Source: Candidatus Halocynthiibacter alkanivorans
Lineage (GTDB): Bacteria > Pseudomonadota > Alphaproteobacteria > Rhodobacterales > Rhodobacteraceae
Reading direction: 5' to 3'
Assembly: GCF_003333265.1 (NCBI RefSeq)
Contig: NZ_QOLB01000066.1
Location: forward strand, 1-64,000
Length of the DNA stretch: 64,000 bases
The notes beneath the pieces are model-generated. The model did not search any database and was not told the DNA's origin. It saw only the letters and a list, made by a program, of their open reading frames with translations. How positions within the stretch are numbered: the stretch's first letter is position 1; each line of letters starts with the position of its first letter. Of the stretch, positions 35,553-45,332 are shown in pieces. Made by a program: the position numbers and the translations under genes.

Positions 35553-36055
35553 CACTGCGCCTGATCCTGACCCGCCATGCCAGTTCGGACTGGGATGAGG
35601 ATTGCCCCACCGACCATGACCGGACGCTGAACGCAGCCGGACGCAAAGACGCGCCTCTGATTGGCAGCTGGCTTGCCCGGCAGGGGTATGCCCCCGAACA
35701 CGTGCTTTGCTCCTCAGCGCAGCGCACACGCGAGACCTGGGCGGGTCTGTCCCCCACTCTGGGCTTTGCGGGCAAATTCGAAATCGATCCCCGGCTTTAC
35801 CAGGCAAATCCGGCCTTTATCCTCCAGCGACTGCAGCAGGTTGAACAGGCGCAAGTGGTGATGATTATCGCCCACAACCCGGGAATCGCGCGCGCAGCAA
35901 TATCTTTTGCTGCCGCGCCCCCTGCAGACAGGCAATTTCAACGATACCCGCCCGCCGCCACCACAGTGTTGGAGTTTCAGGCCGAAACCTGGTCCGGGGT
36001 CAAATGGGGCACAGGCCATATCGCCGCTTTCACAGTGCCCCGCGCCCAGCAATAG
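35549..36055 (+). CDS. Histidine phosphatase family protein, SixA-like
   Basis: A 168-residue phosphoglycerate mutase-superfamily phosphatase. The catalytic histidine is His10 in TRHASSDW and the second is His109 in IIAHNPGIA. SixA in E. coli acts on phosphohistidine of phosphotransfer proteins, but other members have small-molecule substrates, so the target is uncertain. Overlaps the ferredoxin-like gene by four bases. Confidence 0.8.
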   Translation: MTLRLILTRHASSDWDEDCPTDHDRTLNAAGRKDAPLIGSWLARQGYAPEHVLCSSAQRTRETWAGLSPTLGFAGKFEIDPRLYQANPAFILQRLQQVEQAQVVMIIAHNPGIARAAISFAAAPPADRQFQRYPPAATTVLEFQAETWSGVKWGTGHIAAFTVPRAQQ

Positions 36056-36057
36056 AA

Positions 36058-36085
36058 AACGCCGGCAGATCTCTCCGCCGGCGTT
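36058..36085. terminator. Bidirectional terminator between sixA-like and bztD
   Basis: AACGCCGGC (36058-36066) and GCCGGCGTT (36077-36085) form a perfect 9-bp stem between converging genes, with T- and A-rich flanks. Confidence 0.75.
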
Positions 36086-36113
36086 CTGATTTTAAATCTG
36101 GCTGTGCGCCTGT

Positions 36114-36905
36114 TCAGTGACCCAAAATCTGGCTCAGGAACAGTTGCGTGCGCTCAGACTGCGGGTTGCTGAAGAACTCTTCCGGCTCATTCTGCTCCAC
36201 AATCTGGCCCTGATCCATAAAGATCACCCGGTTTGCCACCTGACGGGCGAAACCCATCTCATGGGTCACACAGATCATCGTCATGCCCTCTTCCGCGAGT
36301 TCGATCATGGTGTCGAGCACCTCTTTGATCATCTCAGGGTCAAGCGCAGACGTTGGCTCATCAAACAACATGATGCGCGGTTTCATGCACAGAGAACGTG
36401 CAATCGCCACCCGCTGCTGCTGACCACCGGACAGCTGGCCCGGATATTTCAGCGCCTGTTCCGGAATTTTCACCTTCTCAAGAAACTGCATCGCAATTTC
36501 TTCGGCTTCCTTCTTTGGAGTCTTGCGCACATGCATCGGCGCCAGGGTGCAGTTTTCAAGGATGGTCAGATGCGGGAACAGATTGAAGTGCTGAAAGCAC
36601 ATGCCCACATCTGAGCGGATCTTGTCGATGTTCTTCAGATCAGAGGACAGCTCAACACCGTCCACCTGGATCGAACCGGCCTGGTGCACTTCCAGACGGT
36701 TGATACAGCGGATGAGGGTCGATTTCCCCGAGCCCGAAGGCCCGCAGACCACGATGCGTTCCCCGTGGTTCGCCGTCATGTTGATATCGCGCAGCACGTG
36801 GAAGGCGCCATACCATTTGTTCATGTTGGTGATCTGAATGGCCACCTGGTCCGAAACCTGCATATGGCTCCGGTCAATATCACGATCTATCGTTGTTTCG
36901 TTCAT
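36114..36905 (-). CDS. bztD: Acidic amino acid ABC transporter ATPase
   Basis: The 263-residue ATPase of the glutamate/glutamine/aspartate/asparagine importer. P-loop GPSGSGKST at 55-63, signature [15 protein letters not shown] and Walker [13 protein letters not shown] are intact. The first 20 residues form a charged leader. AAGGAG precedes the ATG. It is the last gene of the operon, 12 bases after bztC, matching the Rhodobacter bztABCD (Rhizobium aapJQMP) order. Confidence 0.93.
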   Translation of the reverse strand: MNETTIDRDIDRSHMQVSDQVAIQITNMNKWYGAFHVLRDINMTANHGERIVVCGPSGSGKSTLIRCINRLEVHQAGSIQVDGVELSSDLKNIDKIRSDVGMCFQHFNLFPHLTILENCTLAPMHVRKTPKKEAEEIAMQFLEKVKIPEQALKYPGQLSGGQQQRVAIARSLCMKPRIMLFDEPTSALDPEMIKEVLDTMIELAEEGMTMICVTHEMGFARQVANRVIFMDQGQIVEQNEPEEFFSNPQSERTQLFLSQILGH

Positions 36906-36917
36906 TTTTCTGGCTCC

Positions 36918-38231
36918 TTAGACGTGGTCGGTGCGAAGCTTACGCTCCAGCCATTGAGAGTATTGGGACATCGAGAAACAGCAGACCCAGAAGACCACCG
37001 CGACAAAGATGAACAGTTCCCAGTAGATGCCGTTCCATTCGGTAGAGGCCCGGATGGCGCCGGTCAGACCCAGTATGTCAAAAATACCGATGAAAATGAC
37101 CAGAGTGGTGTCTTTGAACAGCCCGATGAACGTGTTCACAATCCCGGGAATCGAGATTTTGAGCGCCTGCGGCATGATGATCAGCTTCTGCGCTTGCCAA
37201 TAGGTCAGCCCCAGCGCGTCTGCGGCCTCATACTGGCCCCGTGGCAGCGCCGCCAGCCCGCCCCGGATCACTTCCGCCATATAAGCGGACGCAAACAGGG
37301 TCACCATGATGATCACGCGCAAGACGATGTCAAAATTGGTGCCTTTGGGCAGGAAGTACTGCAACAGAAGCGAAGCGGTAAACAACAGAGTGATCAGCGG
37401 AACGCCGCGGATGAACTCGATGAAACCGACACAAATCGATTTCACGATCAGCAGGTCAGACTGGCGACCCAGCGCCAGCACGACGCCAATTGGCAGTGAC
37501 AGGGCGATGCCCGACAGGCCGATCACGATCGAAATCATGAAACCGCCAATGGTCTTGGATTTCACTGCTTCAATTGACAGCGGGATGATATCCTCAAACA
37601 GCCCGGCTATTGGACCGGCCAGGAACAACCACCAGATCACCGGCGCCAGGAACAAGGCAATCGTGCCCGCAAGGCCACCGGCGACAGGGGTGATGATCTT
37701 TGAGGCGAAATAGCCGATGGCAAATCCCGCGATCACGGACAGGGGAACCCAGACCGAGCCGCCCCAGACCAGCAGATACATCACGAAAGGATAAAGCGCC
37801 GAAAAGATCAACAACTTACGTGGAAGATGATCAAACAGCAGCGGCGCAAGCGCCACAAACAACAGCACCAACGCCAGGACCGGACGCCAGTACAGATCCT
37901 GCGGATAGAAGCCAAACAGCAGCTGTTTCCAGCGTTCGCTCAGAACCGCCCAACAGGCATAATCTGTGTCGCCATATTTCGCCGCGAGGATCTCGCGGCA
38001 TTCACTCAGCGAACCTGCGTTCCAGACCCCCAGTACCATCCAGGGCAGCACCGCCGCCAGCATCGCGTAAATTGCATAAAGGGCTACGAGTGTCAGTAAA
38101 CCATTGCTGACACTTGAAAACATATTATCGCGCAGCCAGTGAACCAGCCCAGTTTCGCCTGGAGGGGGCGCCATCTCGGACAGCATTTCATCACGGACAT
38201 ATGCGTGGTCATGTGAAGCAGAATTTGTCAT
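36918..38231 (-). CDS. bztC: Acidic amino acid ABC transporter permease 2
   Basis: A 437-residue permease. The C-terminal 210 residues are a standard polar amino acid permease domain (EFIRGVPLITLLF, EVIRGGLAALPRGQYEAADALGL). The N-terminal half is an extra multi-helix region typical of BztC/AapM. It lies one base after bztB. Length agrees with the family. Confidence 0.92.
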   Translation of the reverse strand: MTNSASHDHAYVRDEMLSEMAPPPGETGLVHWLRDNMFSSVSNGLLTLVALYAIYAMLAAVLPWMVLGVWNAGSLSECREILAAKYGDTDYACWAVLSERWKQLLFGFYPQDLYWRPVLALVLLFVALAPLLFDHLPRKLLIFSALYPFVMYLLVWGGSVWVPLSVIAGFAIGYFASKIITPVAGGLAGTIALFLAPVIWWLFLAGPIAGLFEDIIPLSIEAVKSKTIGGFMISIVIGLSGIALSLPIGVVLALGRQSDLLIVKSICVGFIEFIRGVPLITLLFTASLLLQYFLPKGTNFDIVLRVIIMVTLFASAYMAEVIRGGLAALPRGQYEAADALGLTYWQAQKLIIMPQALKISIPGIVNTFIGLFKDTTLVIFIGIFDILGLTGAIRASTEWNGIYWELFIFVAVVFWVCCFSMSQYSQWLERKLRTDHV

Positions 38232-38232
38232 C

Positions 38233-39450
38233 TCATCGCTCCTTCAGCATGACTGATTTATTGTAGACGTTCATCGCCGAAGAAATGCACAATGAAATGA
38301 CCAGATAGATCAGCATCATCATCATCATTGCTTCCAGCTCACGCCCGGTCTGGTTCAGCGTGATGCCACCCAGGGTGGCGCGCAGATCCATGTAACCCAC
38401 CGCAATTGCCAGCGAAGTGTTTTTGGTCAGGTTCAGGTAGTTGGAAATCATCGGTGGAATGATCACCCGCAGCGCCTGCGGCAGAACCACCAGATTCATC
38501 GTCTTACCCGGACGCAGACCAAGCGCATAAGCAGCTTCTGTCTGTCCTTTGGACACAGCGAGAATACCAGCACGCACATTTTCCGCGATGAATGCACCGG
38601 CGTAGAAAGACAGCGCCAGCCACAATGCAATCAGGGAGTTGCGGACATGAAAGCCGCCTCTGAAGTTAAACCCTTTCAGCGCCGGATATTCCAGGCCGAT
38701 GGGCGAGCCCATCACAAAGAAAACCAGAACCGCAGGGACGGCGAAGATCGCCAGTTTAATCCGGAAGGTCGGCAGGCTCAGCCCGGTGCGTTCAAAACGC
38801 TTTTGGGCGTAGCGGCCAAAAAAGACGATTGCGGCAAGCGACAGGAAGAAGGTCACTACAACAACCCAGGAGCCATCGCCCCAGACCGGTGCAGGGATAT
38901 AAGTCCCGCGGTTGGTCACTGCGACCGCGTCATTCAGCCACATGGTTGCTTCAGGTTCGGCCCCCCTGAACGCCTTTGGCGCTGGGGTGGATTCCGTCAG
39001 AACCGCGAAAAAAGCGATGATCCACAGCAGAACCGGAATATTGCGGAAACTCTCCACATAAACCGTCATTATTTTGGCTGTGATCCAGTTGTGCGACAGA
39101 CGCAGCACGCCCGCCGCCACGCCGACAATGGTCGCCAGGATACAGCCCATAAACGCCACCAGAAGCGTGTTGAGCAGCCCGACATACGCGGCGCGTAAAT
39201 GGTCAGAGTCTGACGAATATTCGACAAGACGTTGGTTGATATCATAGCCAGCGCGCACACTGAGGAAAGAGAAGTTGAAGTCTTTCCCAGCCGCGGCGAG
39301 ATTGACGACGGCGTTGTTTACCAGCCAGCCCAGAGCCAGAACAAACGCAGCAAGTGCGACAGCCTGGATGGTCATGGAACGGTAACGCGAATCGTAAATC
39401 AGCTGGCTCAGTTTAAACGAATCCTGGTGAGGATCGCTAAGTGTCGTCAT
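38233..39450 (-). CDS. bztB: Acidic amino acid ABC transporter permease 1
   Basis: A 405-residue permease. Motifs YVESFRNIPVLLWIIAFF and AENVRAGILAVSKGQTEAAY identify the polar amino acid permease family, and the insert between helices (residues about 150-260) is typical of BztB/AapQ. It pairs with bztC to form the channel. A 127-base gap with a hairpin separates it from bztA. Confidence 0.92.
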   Translation of the reverse strand: MTTLSDPHQDSFKLSQLIYDSRYRSMTIQAVALAAFVLALGWLVNNAVVNLAAAGKDFNFSFLSVRAGYDINQRLVEYSSDSDHLRAAYVGLLNTLLVAFMGCILATIVGVAAGVLRLSHNWITAKIMTVYVESFRNIPVLLWIIAFFAVLTESTPAPKAFRGAEPEATMWLNDAVAVTNRGTYIPAPVWGDGSWVVVVTFFLSLAAIVFFGRYAQKRFERTGLSLPTFRIKLAIFAVPAVLVFFVMGSPIGLEYPALKGFNFRGGFHVRNSLIALWLALSFYAGAFIAENVRAGILAVSKGQTEAAYALGLRPGKTMNLVVLPQALRVIIPPMISNYLNLTKNTSLAIAVGYMDLRATLGGITLNQTGRELEAMMMMMLIYLVISLCISSAMNVYNKSVMLKER

Positions 39451-39538
39451 GACTGACGCTCCCCGAGTTTCAGACGCAGCCCAATGCGTCCGACAGGTGC
39501 ATTTTCACCCGTCTGTTTATTATTGTGTCGTATGTAAG

Positions 39539-39571
39539 TAGGGCGCGACCGAAGCCGCGCCCTACAAGTAT
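39539..39571 (-). repeat. REP-like hairpin between bztA and bztB
   Basis: TAGGGCGCG (39539-39547) and CGCGCCCTA (39556-39564) form a perfect 9-bp stem. Read on the minus strand the left flank is ATACTTGTAGGG, identical to the hairpin after tuf at 61672-61683. It sits downstream of the binding-protein gene, where such hairpins stabilise the upstream mRNA and raise binding protein over permease. Confidence 0.6.
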
Positions 39572-39577
39572 CAGATC

Positions 39578-40594
39578 TTAGCGGAAGGGCGGTGCATAGA
39601 GCAGGCCGCCGTCTTTCCACTGTGCGTTCAGACCGCGAGCAAGACCAATCGGTGTCGTTTCGCCGATGTTGCGCTCAAAGACTTCACCATAGTTGCCAAC
39701 CGCCATGATGATGTTCTTGGCCCAGTCAGCCGACAGACCGAGCTGTTCGCCCAGGTTGCCTTCGGTGCCCAGCATACGGTTCACTTCCGGATTGTTGGTG
39801 CCCTTGGCCAGTTCTTCGACATTGGCAGACGAAACGCCCAGCTCTTCAGCAACGATCAGAGTGTTGAGCGTCCAGCGCACAATATCACCCCATTCGTTGT
39901 CGCCGTGGCGTACAAGCGGACCGAGTGGCTCTTTGGAAATGATTTCCGGCAGAACAATGTGATCGCCCGGGTTTTCAAAGGTCGCACGTGTTGCGGCCAG
40001 ACCAGAAGCGTCTGTTGTGTACACGTCACAGGCACCGGCAAGGTACTGCTGCTGTGCTTCTGCGTTGGTTTCAATCGGCACAGGCTCGTAGCTGATGTTA
40101 TTGGCGCGGAAGAAATCGGCCAGGTTCAGCTCAGTTGTGGTACCGGTCTGAATGCAAACAGTTGCGCCATCAAGATCTTTTGCGGACGACACGCCCAGGT
40201 CTTTGGGGACCATGAAGCCCTGACCGTCATAGAGGTTGACGCCGGCAAATTCGAACTTGAGGTCAACATCACGGGAAAATGTCCACGTGGTGTTGCGTGC
40301 CAGAACGTCGATCTCACCCGAACCCAGAGCGGTAAAGCGCGTCTGACCGGTTGTAGGTGTGAACTCTACAGCAGCCCCGTCACCGAGAACTGCGGCAGCA
40401 ACAGCGCGACAAATTGCGACGTCAAAGCCGTTCCAGACGCCGTTTGCATCGGGAGCAGCAAAGCCGGTCAGGCCGGTGGTCACACCACAGTTCAGTTTGC
40501 CGCGTGCTTGAACATCTTCGAGCGTGCCGGCTGATGCGAGGCCAGCAGCAAAGCTGGCTACGGTCAGTGCACCAAGAAATACGGTTTTTTTCAT
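39578..40594 (-). CDS. bztA: Acidic amino acid ABC transporter substrate-binding protein
   Basis: A 338-residue periplasmic binding protein. Signal peptide MKKTVFLGALTVASFAAGLASA ends at about residue 23; the mature protein begins with the family pattern TLEDVQARGKLNCGV. ATG 40594 is preferred to an upstream in-frame ATG because the signal peptide starts there. First gene of the operon. Its upstream 190 bases contain a small CCGCCA/TGGCGG hairpin but no strong promoter that I can define. Confidence 0.93.
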   Translation of the reverse strand: MKKTVFLGALTVASFAAGLASAGTLEDVQARGKLNCGVTTGLTGFAAPDANGVWNGFDVAICRAVAAAVLGDGAAVEFTPTTGQTRFTALGSGEIDVLARNTTWTFSRDVDLKFEFAGVNLYDGQGFMVPKDLGVSSAKDLDGATVCIQTGTTTELNLADFFRANNISYEPVPIETNAEAQQQYLAGACDVYTTDASGLAATRATFENPGDHIVLPEIISKEPLGPLVRHGDNEWGDIVRWTLNTLIVAEELGVSSANVEELAKGTNNPEVNRMLGTEGNLGEQLGLSADWAKNIIMAVGNYGEVFERNIGETTPIGLARGLNAQWKDGGLLYAPPFR

Positions 40595-40809
40595 TTTTAC
40601 CTCTTCCTGAATTTCCGCCATTTATTTGGCGGTTCATCCGACCCTGTCCGGGCCGGTATTTTGGAGTGCAAAGGTTTAAGTCCTTCGCACTGTAGAAGAG
40701 TTTGATTAGATTCATTCAGAAACGTCAAGTGCACGATCAATAAATCGAATTGCTTCCCCAAGGTAAATTCAGACCAATACACGCTTTGGATGCAGTAGCT
40801 CCACCCGGC

Positions 40810-41520
40810 TCAGGCCGAAAGCAGAGTGACAAAAAGTGCAGCATTTACAAAAGCTTGCCTCTTTTTTTCCGCCAGAACCCCGGCCTCTTCATCCCGCCCC
40901 CAACGCTCTGCCTGCCATTGTTCATCCAGTTGCGACTTTTTCCAGATTTCTGAGACCGCGCCCTGATTGCGGAAAACAGCAAAACCGAGGATCAAAGACC
41001 CCGATAGCGCTACCAGATCATGAAAACCGGCAAGCTCAAAATTAGTTAGCCTATGCGTATGATCTGACAGGGCTTTCAGCGCCTCTGGTGCCTGTGGTGC
41101 GTGTATCACCCCGGTTCTGGTCTGCAGGCGGGCACCAAGGGCCGTTTCAGCCCAATCCAGCAATGGGTTCCAGGTCGCCGCCTGACGATCCACCAGACTC
41201 TGTGGCGCCTCGGCACGGTAACAAAGCAGGTCACTGTCGCCATAAGCGGCCAACATATCTGCGACTTCCCTGCGCTGATTCGCCACCTTGTCGATCGCAG
41301 CGTTTGCGCCCCTGGTGACCGGCATTGATTCGGGGGTGATTCGTTTTTCCTGGGCATCCCACTCTGCCGCAATCGCCGCCGCCATGCCCCGGCTCGGCAC
41401 CAACAAAACGGCTTTTGCCGGGGTTCTGAGCGGCCGGCCATCCAGCCGCACTCCAAAACCGCCGTCCTCAGAACTGACGCTGGCTTCTTTCCAGAACCGT
41501 TTTGTTTTCCAGTCACTCAT
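40810..41520 (-). CDS. ATP12-family F1-ATPase assembly chaperone
   Basis: The 236-residue protein belongs to the ATP12 family, which keeps the alpha subunit of F1 soluble during assembly; it is typical of alphaproteobacteria and mitochondria. Family features are RFWKEASV, GGFGVRLDGRPLRTPAK and IAAEWDAQ. It is one base after the HAD gene, in an operon led by rluC, not near the ATP synthase genes. Confidence 0.9.
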   Translation of the reverse strand: MSDWKTKRFWKEASVSSEDGGFGVRLDGRPLRTPAKAVLLVPSRGMAAAIAAEWDAQEKRITPESMPVTRGANAAIDKVANQRREVADMLAAYGDSDLLCYRAEAPQSLVDRQAATWNPLLDWAETALGARLQTRTGVIHAPQAPEALKALSDHTHRLTNFELAGFHDLVALSGSLILGFAVFRNQGAVSEIWKKSQLDEQWQAERWGRDEEAGVLAEKKRQAFVNAALFVTLLSA

Positions 41521-41521
41521 C

Positions 41522-42184
41522 TCAAGTCTCCCATTGCGCTGCGATCGCCGCTGGCAGCGCCTTCACCTCATCAACCACGCGGGCAGCACCCGCTGCGATC
41601 AGATCCTCTGCCGGGTGATAGCCCCAGCTGACACCAATGCGTCTGATGCCGGCAGCACGGCCCATTTCAATGTCATAGACCGTGTCGCCAATGATAACCG
41701 TATTGGCAGCCGCAACCCCGGTATCGCGCAGACAGGCGTCCACCATCGACGGGTTGGGCTTGGACGGATGGTCATCCGCCACCTGGCTGGTGACAAAAAA
41801 CTGTCTTAAATTATAGGTGTCCAGGATATGATCAAGCCCCCGGCGCGCCTTGCCGGTGGCAACGCCAAGCAACAGGGTCTCGTCCTTTGCCAGTTCCGCC
41901 AGCATCTCCGGCACGCCTGGATACAGCGGTTCGGTCTTTGCCTGTCGCAGCTTCAGAAAGGCGCCCCGGTAGGCCGCCACGATGGCCGCAACCCGTAAAC
42001 CGCCGGAGAGCCGTCCTACGGCCTCGTCCAGCGACAGACCGACAATCGACAGGATCTCGCCGCGCTCTGGCGCCTGCAGGCCTTCTGAGGCAAAGGCCTG
42101 CTCCATCGCTGCAACAATAAAATCCTGACTGTCGACGAGCGTGCCATCGACGTCAAAGATCACCAGCCGCAGCGCTGCGCTCAC
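41522..42184 (-). CDS. HAD-family phosphatase, phosphoglycolate-phosphatase-like
   Basis: A 220-residue HAD subfamily IA phosphatase. Nucleophile Asp11 and acid Asp13 in FDVDGTLVDS; later motifs ATGKARRGLD, KPNPSMV and IGDTVYDIEMG. The substrate could be phosphoglycolate or another sugar phosphate. It overlaps rluC by four bases and is followed by the ATP12 gene. Confidence 0.87.
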   Translation of the reverse strand: MSAALRLVIFDVDGTLVDSQDFIVAAMEQAFASEGLQAPERGEILSIVGLSLDEAVGRLSGGLRVAAIVAAYRGAFLKLRQAKTEPLYPGVPEMLAELAKDETLLLGVATGKARRGLDHILDTYNLRQFFVTSQVADDHPSKPNPSMVDACLRDTGVAAANTVIIGDTVYDIEMGRAAGIRRIGVSWGYHPAEDLIAAGAARVVDEVKALPAAIAAQWET

Positions 42185-43224
42185 AGCTCGTCCTCGAACG
42201 GATCCGCCGGCACCTCGTTCTCGCGCCAGTCAAACATCGACCACGTGTCGGCCATATGCTTTGATAACGGCGCCACAAAGGTCACCAGCTTTTTTGTGCG
42301 CGGATGTTCAATGGTCAGCGAACGCGCATGAAGATGCAGCTTGTTGCTCATGTCACCGCCAAGGCGCGCACCCCAGCCGTCGCCCAGATTTTCCTGGCCC
42401 GAGCCACCGTACTTGCCATCGCCGATGATCGGATGACCGAGCTCGGCCATATGGGCACGCAGCTGGTGGGTGCGGCCGGTGATCGGCACCAGCGCCACCC
42501 AGGCTGCCCGGCGGGCGAGCGCGGACAGGGTCGCATAGTCGGTGTGGGCGCGTTTGGCGCCATAGGTGCTGTTCACATCGCGCGGATGCACACAGTGCAT
42601 CTTTTCGCCCTCACCGCCCTTGCCGTGACCCGGTGCTTTCACCAGGCCCCATTTCAGCGAGCCCATTTTTGGATGTGGCACACCGCCCACGGCGGCCCAG
42701 TAGATTTTGCGGGTCTCCCGGTGGCGGAAAGCGGCGGTCAGTGCGGTTGTCACCCGCTGGGTGCGCCCCAGCACCAGAATGCCGGAAGTGTCTTTGTCGA
42801 GCCGGTGCACAAGGCGTGGTTTTTCTTCATAGCCAAAGCGCAGTGCTTCGGCGAGGCCGTCCACATGGCGCGACTGCCCAGAGCCGCCCTGGGTGGCAAG
42901 ACCCGAAGGTTTGTTCAGCACGATGATGTCGTCATCGCGGTAGATCACCGTCGCCTGGATCATCGCCACATCGGCCTTTTTGATCCGGGCCGGCAAGGGT
43001 GCCGGGCGTTCGCCCGGTTCGGGCAGCGGCGCGATGCGGATCAGATTGCCAGGCACCACCCGGGTGTTTGGCTTGCCTTTGACACCGTCCACTTTGATCT
43101 CGCCCGTGCGGCACAGCTTTTCAATTGCCCCCTGCCCCAGATGCGGGAAATGGCGGCGCATCCAACGATCCAGCCGTTGGTCACTTTCGTTCTCGTCTAC
43201 GGTTATTTTCTGCACGCCGCTCAT
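42181..43224 (-). CDS. rluC: RluC-family 23S rRNA pseudouridine synthase
   Basis: A 347-residue pseudouridine synthase with an N-terminal S4 RNA-binding domain (about 17-75) and catalytic Asp143 in HRLDKDTSG; PITGRTHQLRAHMAELGHPIIGD is the downstream signature. RluC modifies 23S U955, U2504 and U2580; RluC is the best guess, RluD-like is possible. It leads the HAD and ATP12 genes. Confidence 0.85.
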   Translation of the reverse strand: MSGVQKITVDENESDQRLDRWMRRHFPHLGQGAIEKLCRTGEIKVDGVKGKPNTRVVPGNLIRIAPLPEPGERPAPLPARIKKADVAMIQATVIYRDDDIIVLNKPSGLATQGGSGQSRHVDGLAEALRFGYEEKPRLVHRLDKDTSGILVLGRTQRVTTALTAAFRHRETRKIYWAAVGGVPHPKMGSLKWGLVKAPGHGKGGEGEKMHCVHPRDVNSTYGAKRAHTDYATLSALARRAAWVALVPITGRTHQLRAHMAELGHPIIGDGKYGGSGQENLGDGWGARLGGDMSNKLHLHARSLTIEHPRTKKLVTFVAPLSKHMADTWSMFDWRENEVPADPFEDEL

Positions 43225-43282
43225 GCGATATCTCCACCTGTAAAAGGGTCAGCGTGTCTCCTGCGGGCTGGGAGGCCGCTTG

Positions 43283-44611
43283 TCAACCATCCTGGCGTTT
43301 TGCGCGCAGTTTGGCGAAATAGTCGACCCGTTTCTTCAGATCCCGCTCATATCCGCGCTCCACCGGGGCATAAAACTGTGGTCTGTTCATACCATCCGGG
43401 AAATAGTTTTGTCCCGAAAAGCCGTCTTCCGCGTCGTGATCATAAGAATAGCCGCTGCCATAGCCCTGATCCTGCATCATCTGGGTCGGCGCATTCAGGA
43501 TATGTTTGGGTGGCGGCGCTGAGCCCGACTTGCGCGCCGCGGCACGAGCAGTTTTATAGGCCACATACCCCGCGTTAGTTTTGGGGGCCAGCGCCAGATA
43601 GATCACCGCCTGGGCCAGCGCCAGTTCGCCTTCGGGCGAGCCCAGCCGCTCATAAGTCTCCCAGGCGTGCAGACAGATGGACTGCGCCTGAGGGTCAGCA
43701 AGCGCGATATCTTCCACCGCCATACGCAACAGACGCCGCGACAAGTACCTGGGGTCCTCGCCGCCTTCCAGCATGCGGCAAAACCAATACAGCGCCGCAT
43801 CCGGATCCGAGCCGCGGATCGATTTGTGCAGGGCGGAGATCAGGTTGTAATGCTCTTCGCCCGACTTGTCGTATTTGGCCGCGCGCCGCATCAGCCGTTT
43901 GGTCAGCGCTTCGCGTTCCAGCGGTGCAGCAACACGCCAGCCGGCCGCCTGCTCAACGAGGTTCAGCAAAGTGCGGCCGTCGCCGTCTGCCATTTCAAAC
44001 AGTGCTGAGCGCGCCGAAGCGGTCAGGGGCAGCTCCAGGCCCAACTCGGTCTCGGCCCGGGCACAGAGCTGCTCCAGCTCAGCTTCCGACAGCCGCTCCA
44101 GCACCAATACCTGGGCCCGGCTCAGCAACGCGGCGTTCAGCTCAAACGAGGGGTTTTCCGTGGTGGCACCCACCAGCAGAATGGTGCCGTCTTCCATATA
44201 GGGCAGAAACCCGTCCTGCTGCGCTTTGTTGAAGCGGTGGATCTCGTCCACAAACAACAGGGTACCCTGGCCGTTCTGATGCCGGATCTTCGCCGATTCG
44301 AACACTTTGCGCAGTTCCTGCACCCCGGTGAAGATCGCGCTGAGCTGGATGAAATGCAGGTCGGTTTCCGCAGCGAGCAGGCGGGCGATGGTGGTTTTAC
44401 CAACACCGGGCGGCCCCCAGAGCACCAGAGAGCTGAGCGCCCCTGACGCCAGCATCACCCCGAGTGGTGCCTCCGGCCCAAGGATTTGTTGCTGCCCGAT
44501 CACCTCACGCAGCGCTTGCGGCCGCAAACGATCCGCCAGCGGGCGTGGGGCTGCCGGCGTTCCTGCGGCGTTTGCAAGGGAAGTCGAAGGTGTTTCAAAA
44601 AGATCTGCCAT
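43283..44611 (-). CDS. rarA: Replication-associated recombination ATPase RarA/MgsA
   Basis: A 442-residue AAA+ clamp-loader-like ATPase acting at stalled forks. P-loop GPPGVGKTT at 66-74, Walker B LLFVDEIHRF, and the C-terminal RarA tetramerisation domain ending in KNYFPDGMNRPQFYAPVERGYE. It is 58 bases upstream of rluC on the same strand. Confidence 0.94.
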   Translation of the reverse strand: MADLFETPSTSLANAAGTPAAPRPLADRLRPQALREVIGQQQILGPEAPLGVMLASGALSSLVLWGPPGVGKTTIARLLAAETDLHFIQLSAIFTGVQELRKVFESAKIRHQNGQGTLLFVDEIHRFNKAQQDGFLPYMEDGTILLVGATTENPSFELNAALLSRAQVLVLERLSEAELEQLCARAETELGLELPLTASARSALFEMADGDGRTLLNLVEQAAGWRVAAPLEREALTKRLMRRAAKYDKSGEEHYNLISALHKSIRGSDPDAALYWFCRMLEGGEDPRYLSRRLLRMAVEDIALADPQAQSICLHAWETYERLGSPEGELALAQAVIYLALAPKTNAGYVAYKTARAAARKSGSAPPPKHILNAPTQMMQDQGYGSGYSYDHDAEDGFSGQNYFPDGMNRPQFYAPVERGYERDLKKRVDYFAKLRAKRQDG

Positions 44612-44652
44612 GGGGCGAACTTATCCGCCCCATGCAGAGGGTGAAAGCCATT

Positions 44653-44682
44653 ATTGCCCGCCAGATGGCTACAGCGGGCAAT
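44653..44682 (-). terminator. Hairpin downstream of luxI
   Basis: ATTGCCCGC (44653-44661) and GCGGGCAAT (44674-44682) form a perfect 9-bp stem after luxI and before rarA. No T-run follows on the minus strand. Confidence 0.45.
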
Positions 44683-44691
44683 GCCGGGTTC

Positions 44692-45279
44692 TCAGTGCAG
44701 TTTCGACGTCAGATTGATGTCGACACAGACTGAGCGGGACCCACCGATGTCCAGCACCGGCCCCGCAGGCTGGCAATCAATGCCGGTGCGCCGCGCCAGC
44801 CGGGGGGAATGCTCCGGGATCAGCCCCAGAACCGAGGTCGCCCCCAGTTCCCGCGCCGATTTCACCATTTCCGCAATCAGACTGATCTGCACCCGCAGAC
44901 GCTGTTTGGCAGGCACATTGTGAGAGACAAAAACGCGGCTGCTTTCCCAGACATGTCCGGCCACCGGCGCCTCATGATCCAGCAGGTTTGCCGGAATACT
45001 GTCGAGCAACCCACGCTGCGCGTCCCGGATCATATAGGTATAGATGCCACATCGCGCCGTCGTCGGGGTCAAACGGACCCCCGCCAGCACCTCGCCAAAC
45101 TCATGCACCGCAATCCAGCGGCTGGCCGGGGTGTCATATTGATCATATTCCATGCCATCGACATGGGGCAGATCCCAGTTGTTGCGCTCAATAAATGTAT
45201 TGTGACGTGCGCGCAGCATGTTGGCGAACAATTCACCGTGTTTGTGCAGGTTATCGAAGGAAAGTGTTGTGACTTGCAT
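44692..45279 (-). CDS. Acyl-homoserine-lactone synthase, LuxI family
   Basis: A 195-residue LuxI-type enzyme that makes an acyl-homoserine lactone from S-adenosylmethionine and an acyl carrier. Conserved residues are Arg25, Phe29, Trp35, Asp46, Asp49, Arg69, Glu112 and Arg115 (WESSRVFV). The ATG at 45279 is chosen because GGAGG lies just upstream. It is 53 bases after the luxR gene, same direction. Acyl chain length cannot be read from the sequence. Confidence 0.92.
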   Translation of the reverse strand: MQVTTLSFDNLHKHGELFANMLRARHNTFIERNNWDLPHVDGMEYDQYDTPASRWIAVHEFGEVLAGVRLTPTTARCGIYTYMIRDAQRGLLDSIPANLLDHEAPVAGHVWESSRVFVSHNVPAKQRLRVQISLIAEMVKSARELGATSVLGLIPEHSPRLARRTGIDCQPAGPVLDIGGSRSVCVDINLTSKLH

Positions 45280-45332
45280 AGGTGCCTCCAGGCGGTTGTG
45301 TTGAAACAAACCGGAGGGGGTGGGCCACCACT

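Noticed and set aside
40622-40809. bztA promoter at TTGACG near 40720
   Set aside because: No acceptable -10 box is seen at normal spacing and no sigma-54 site was found.
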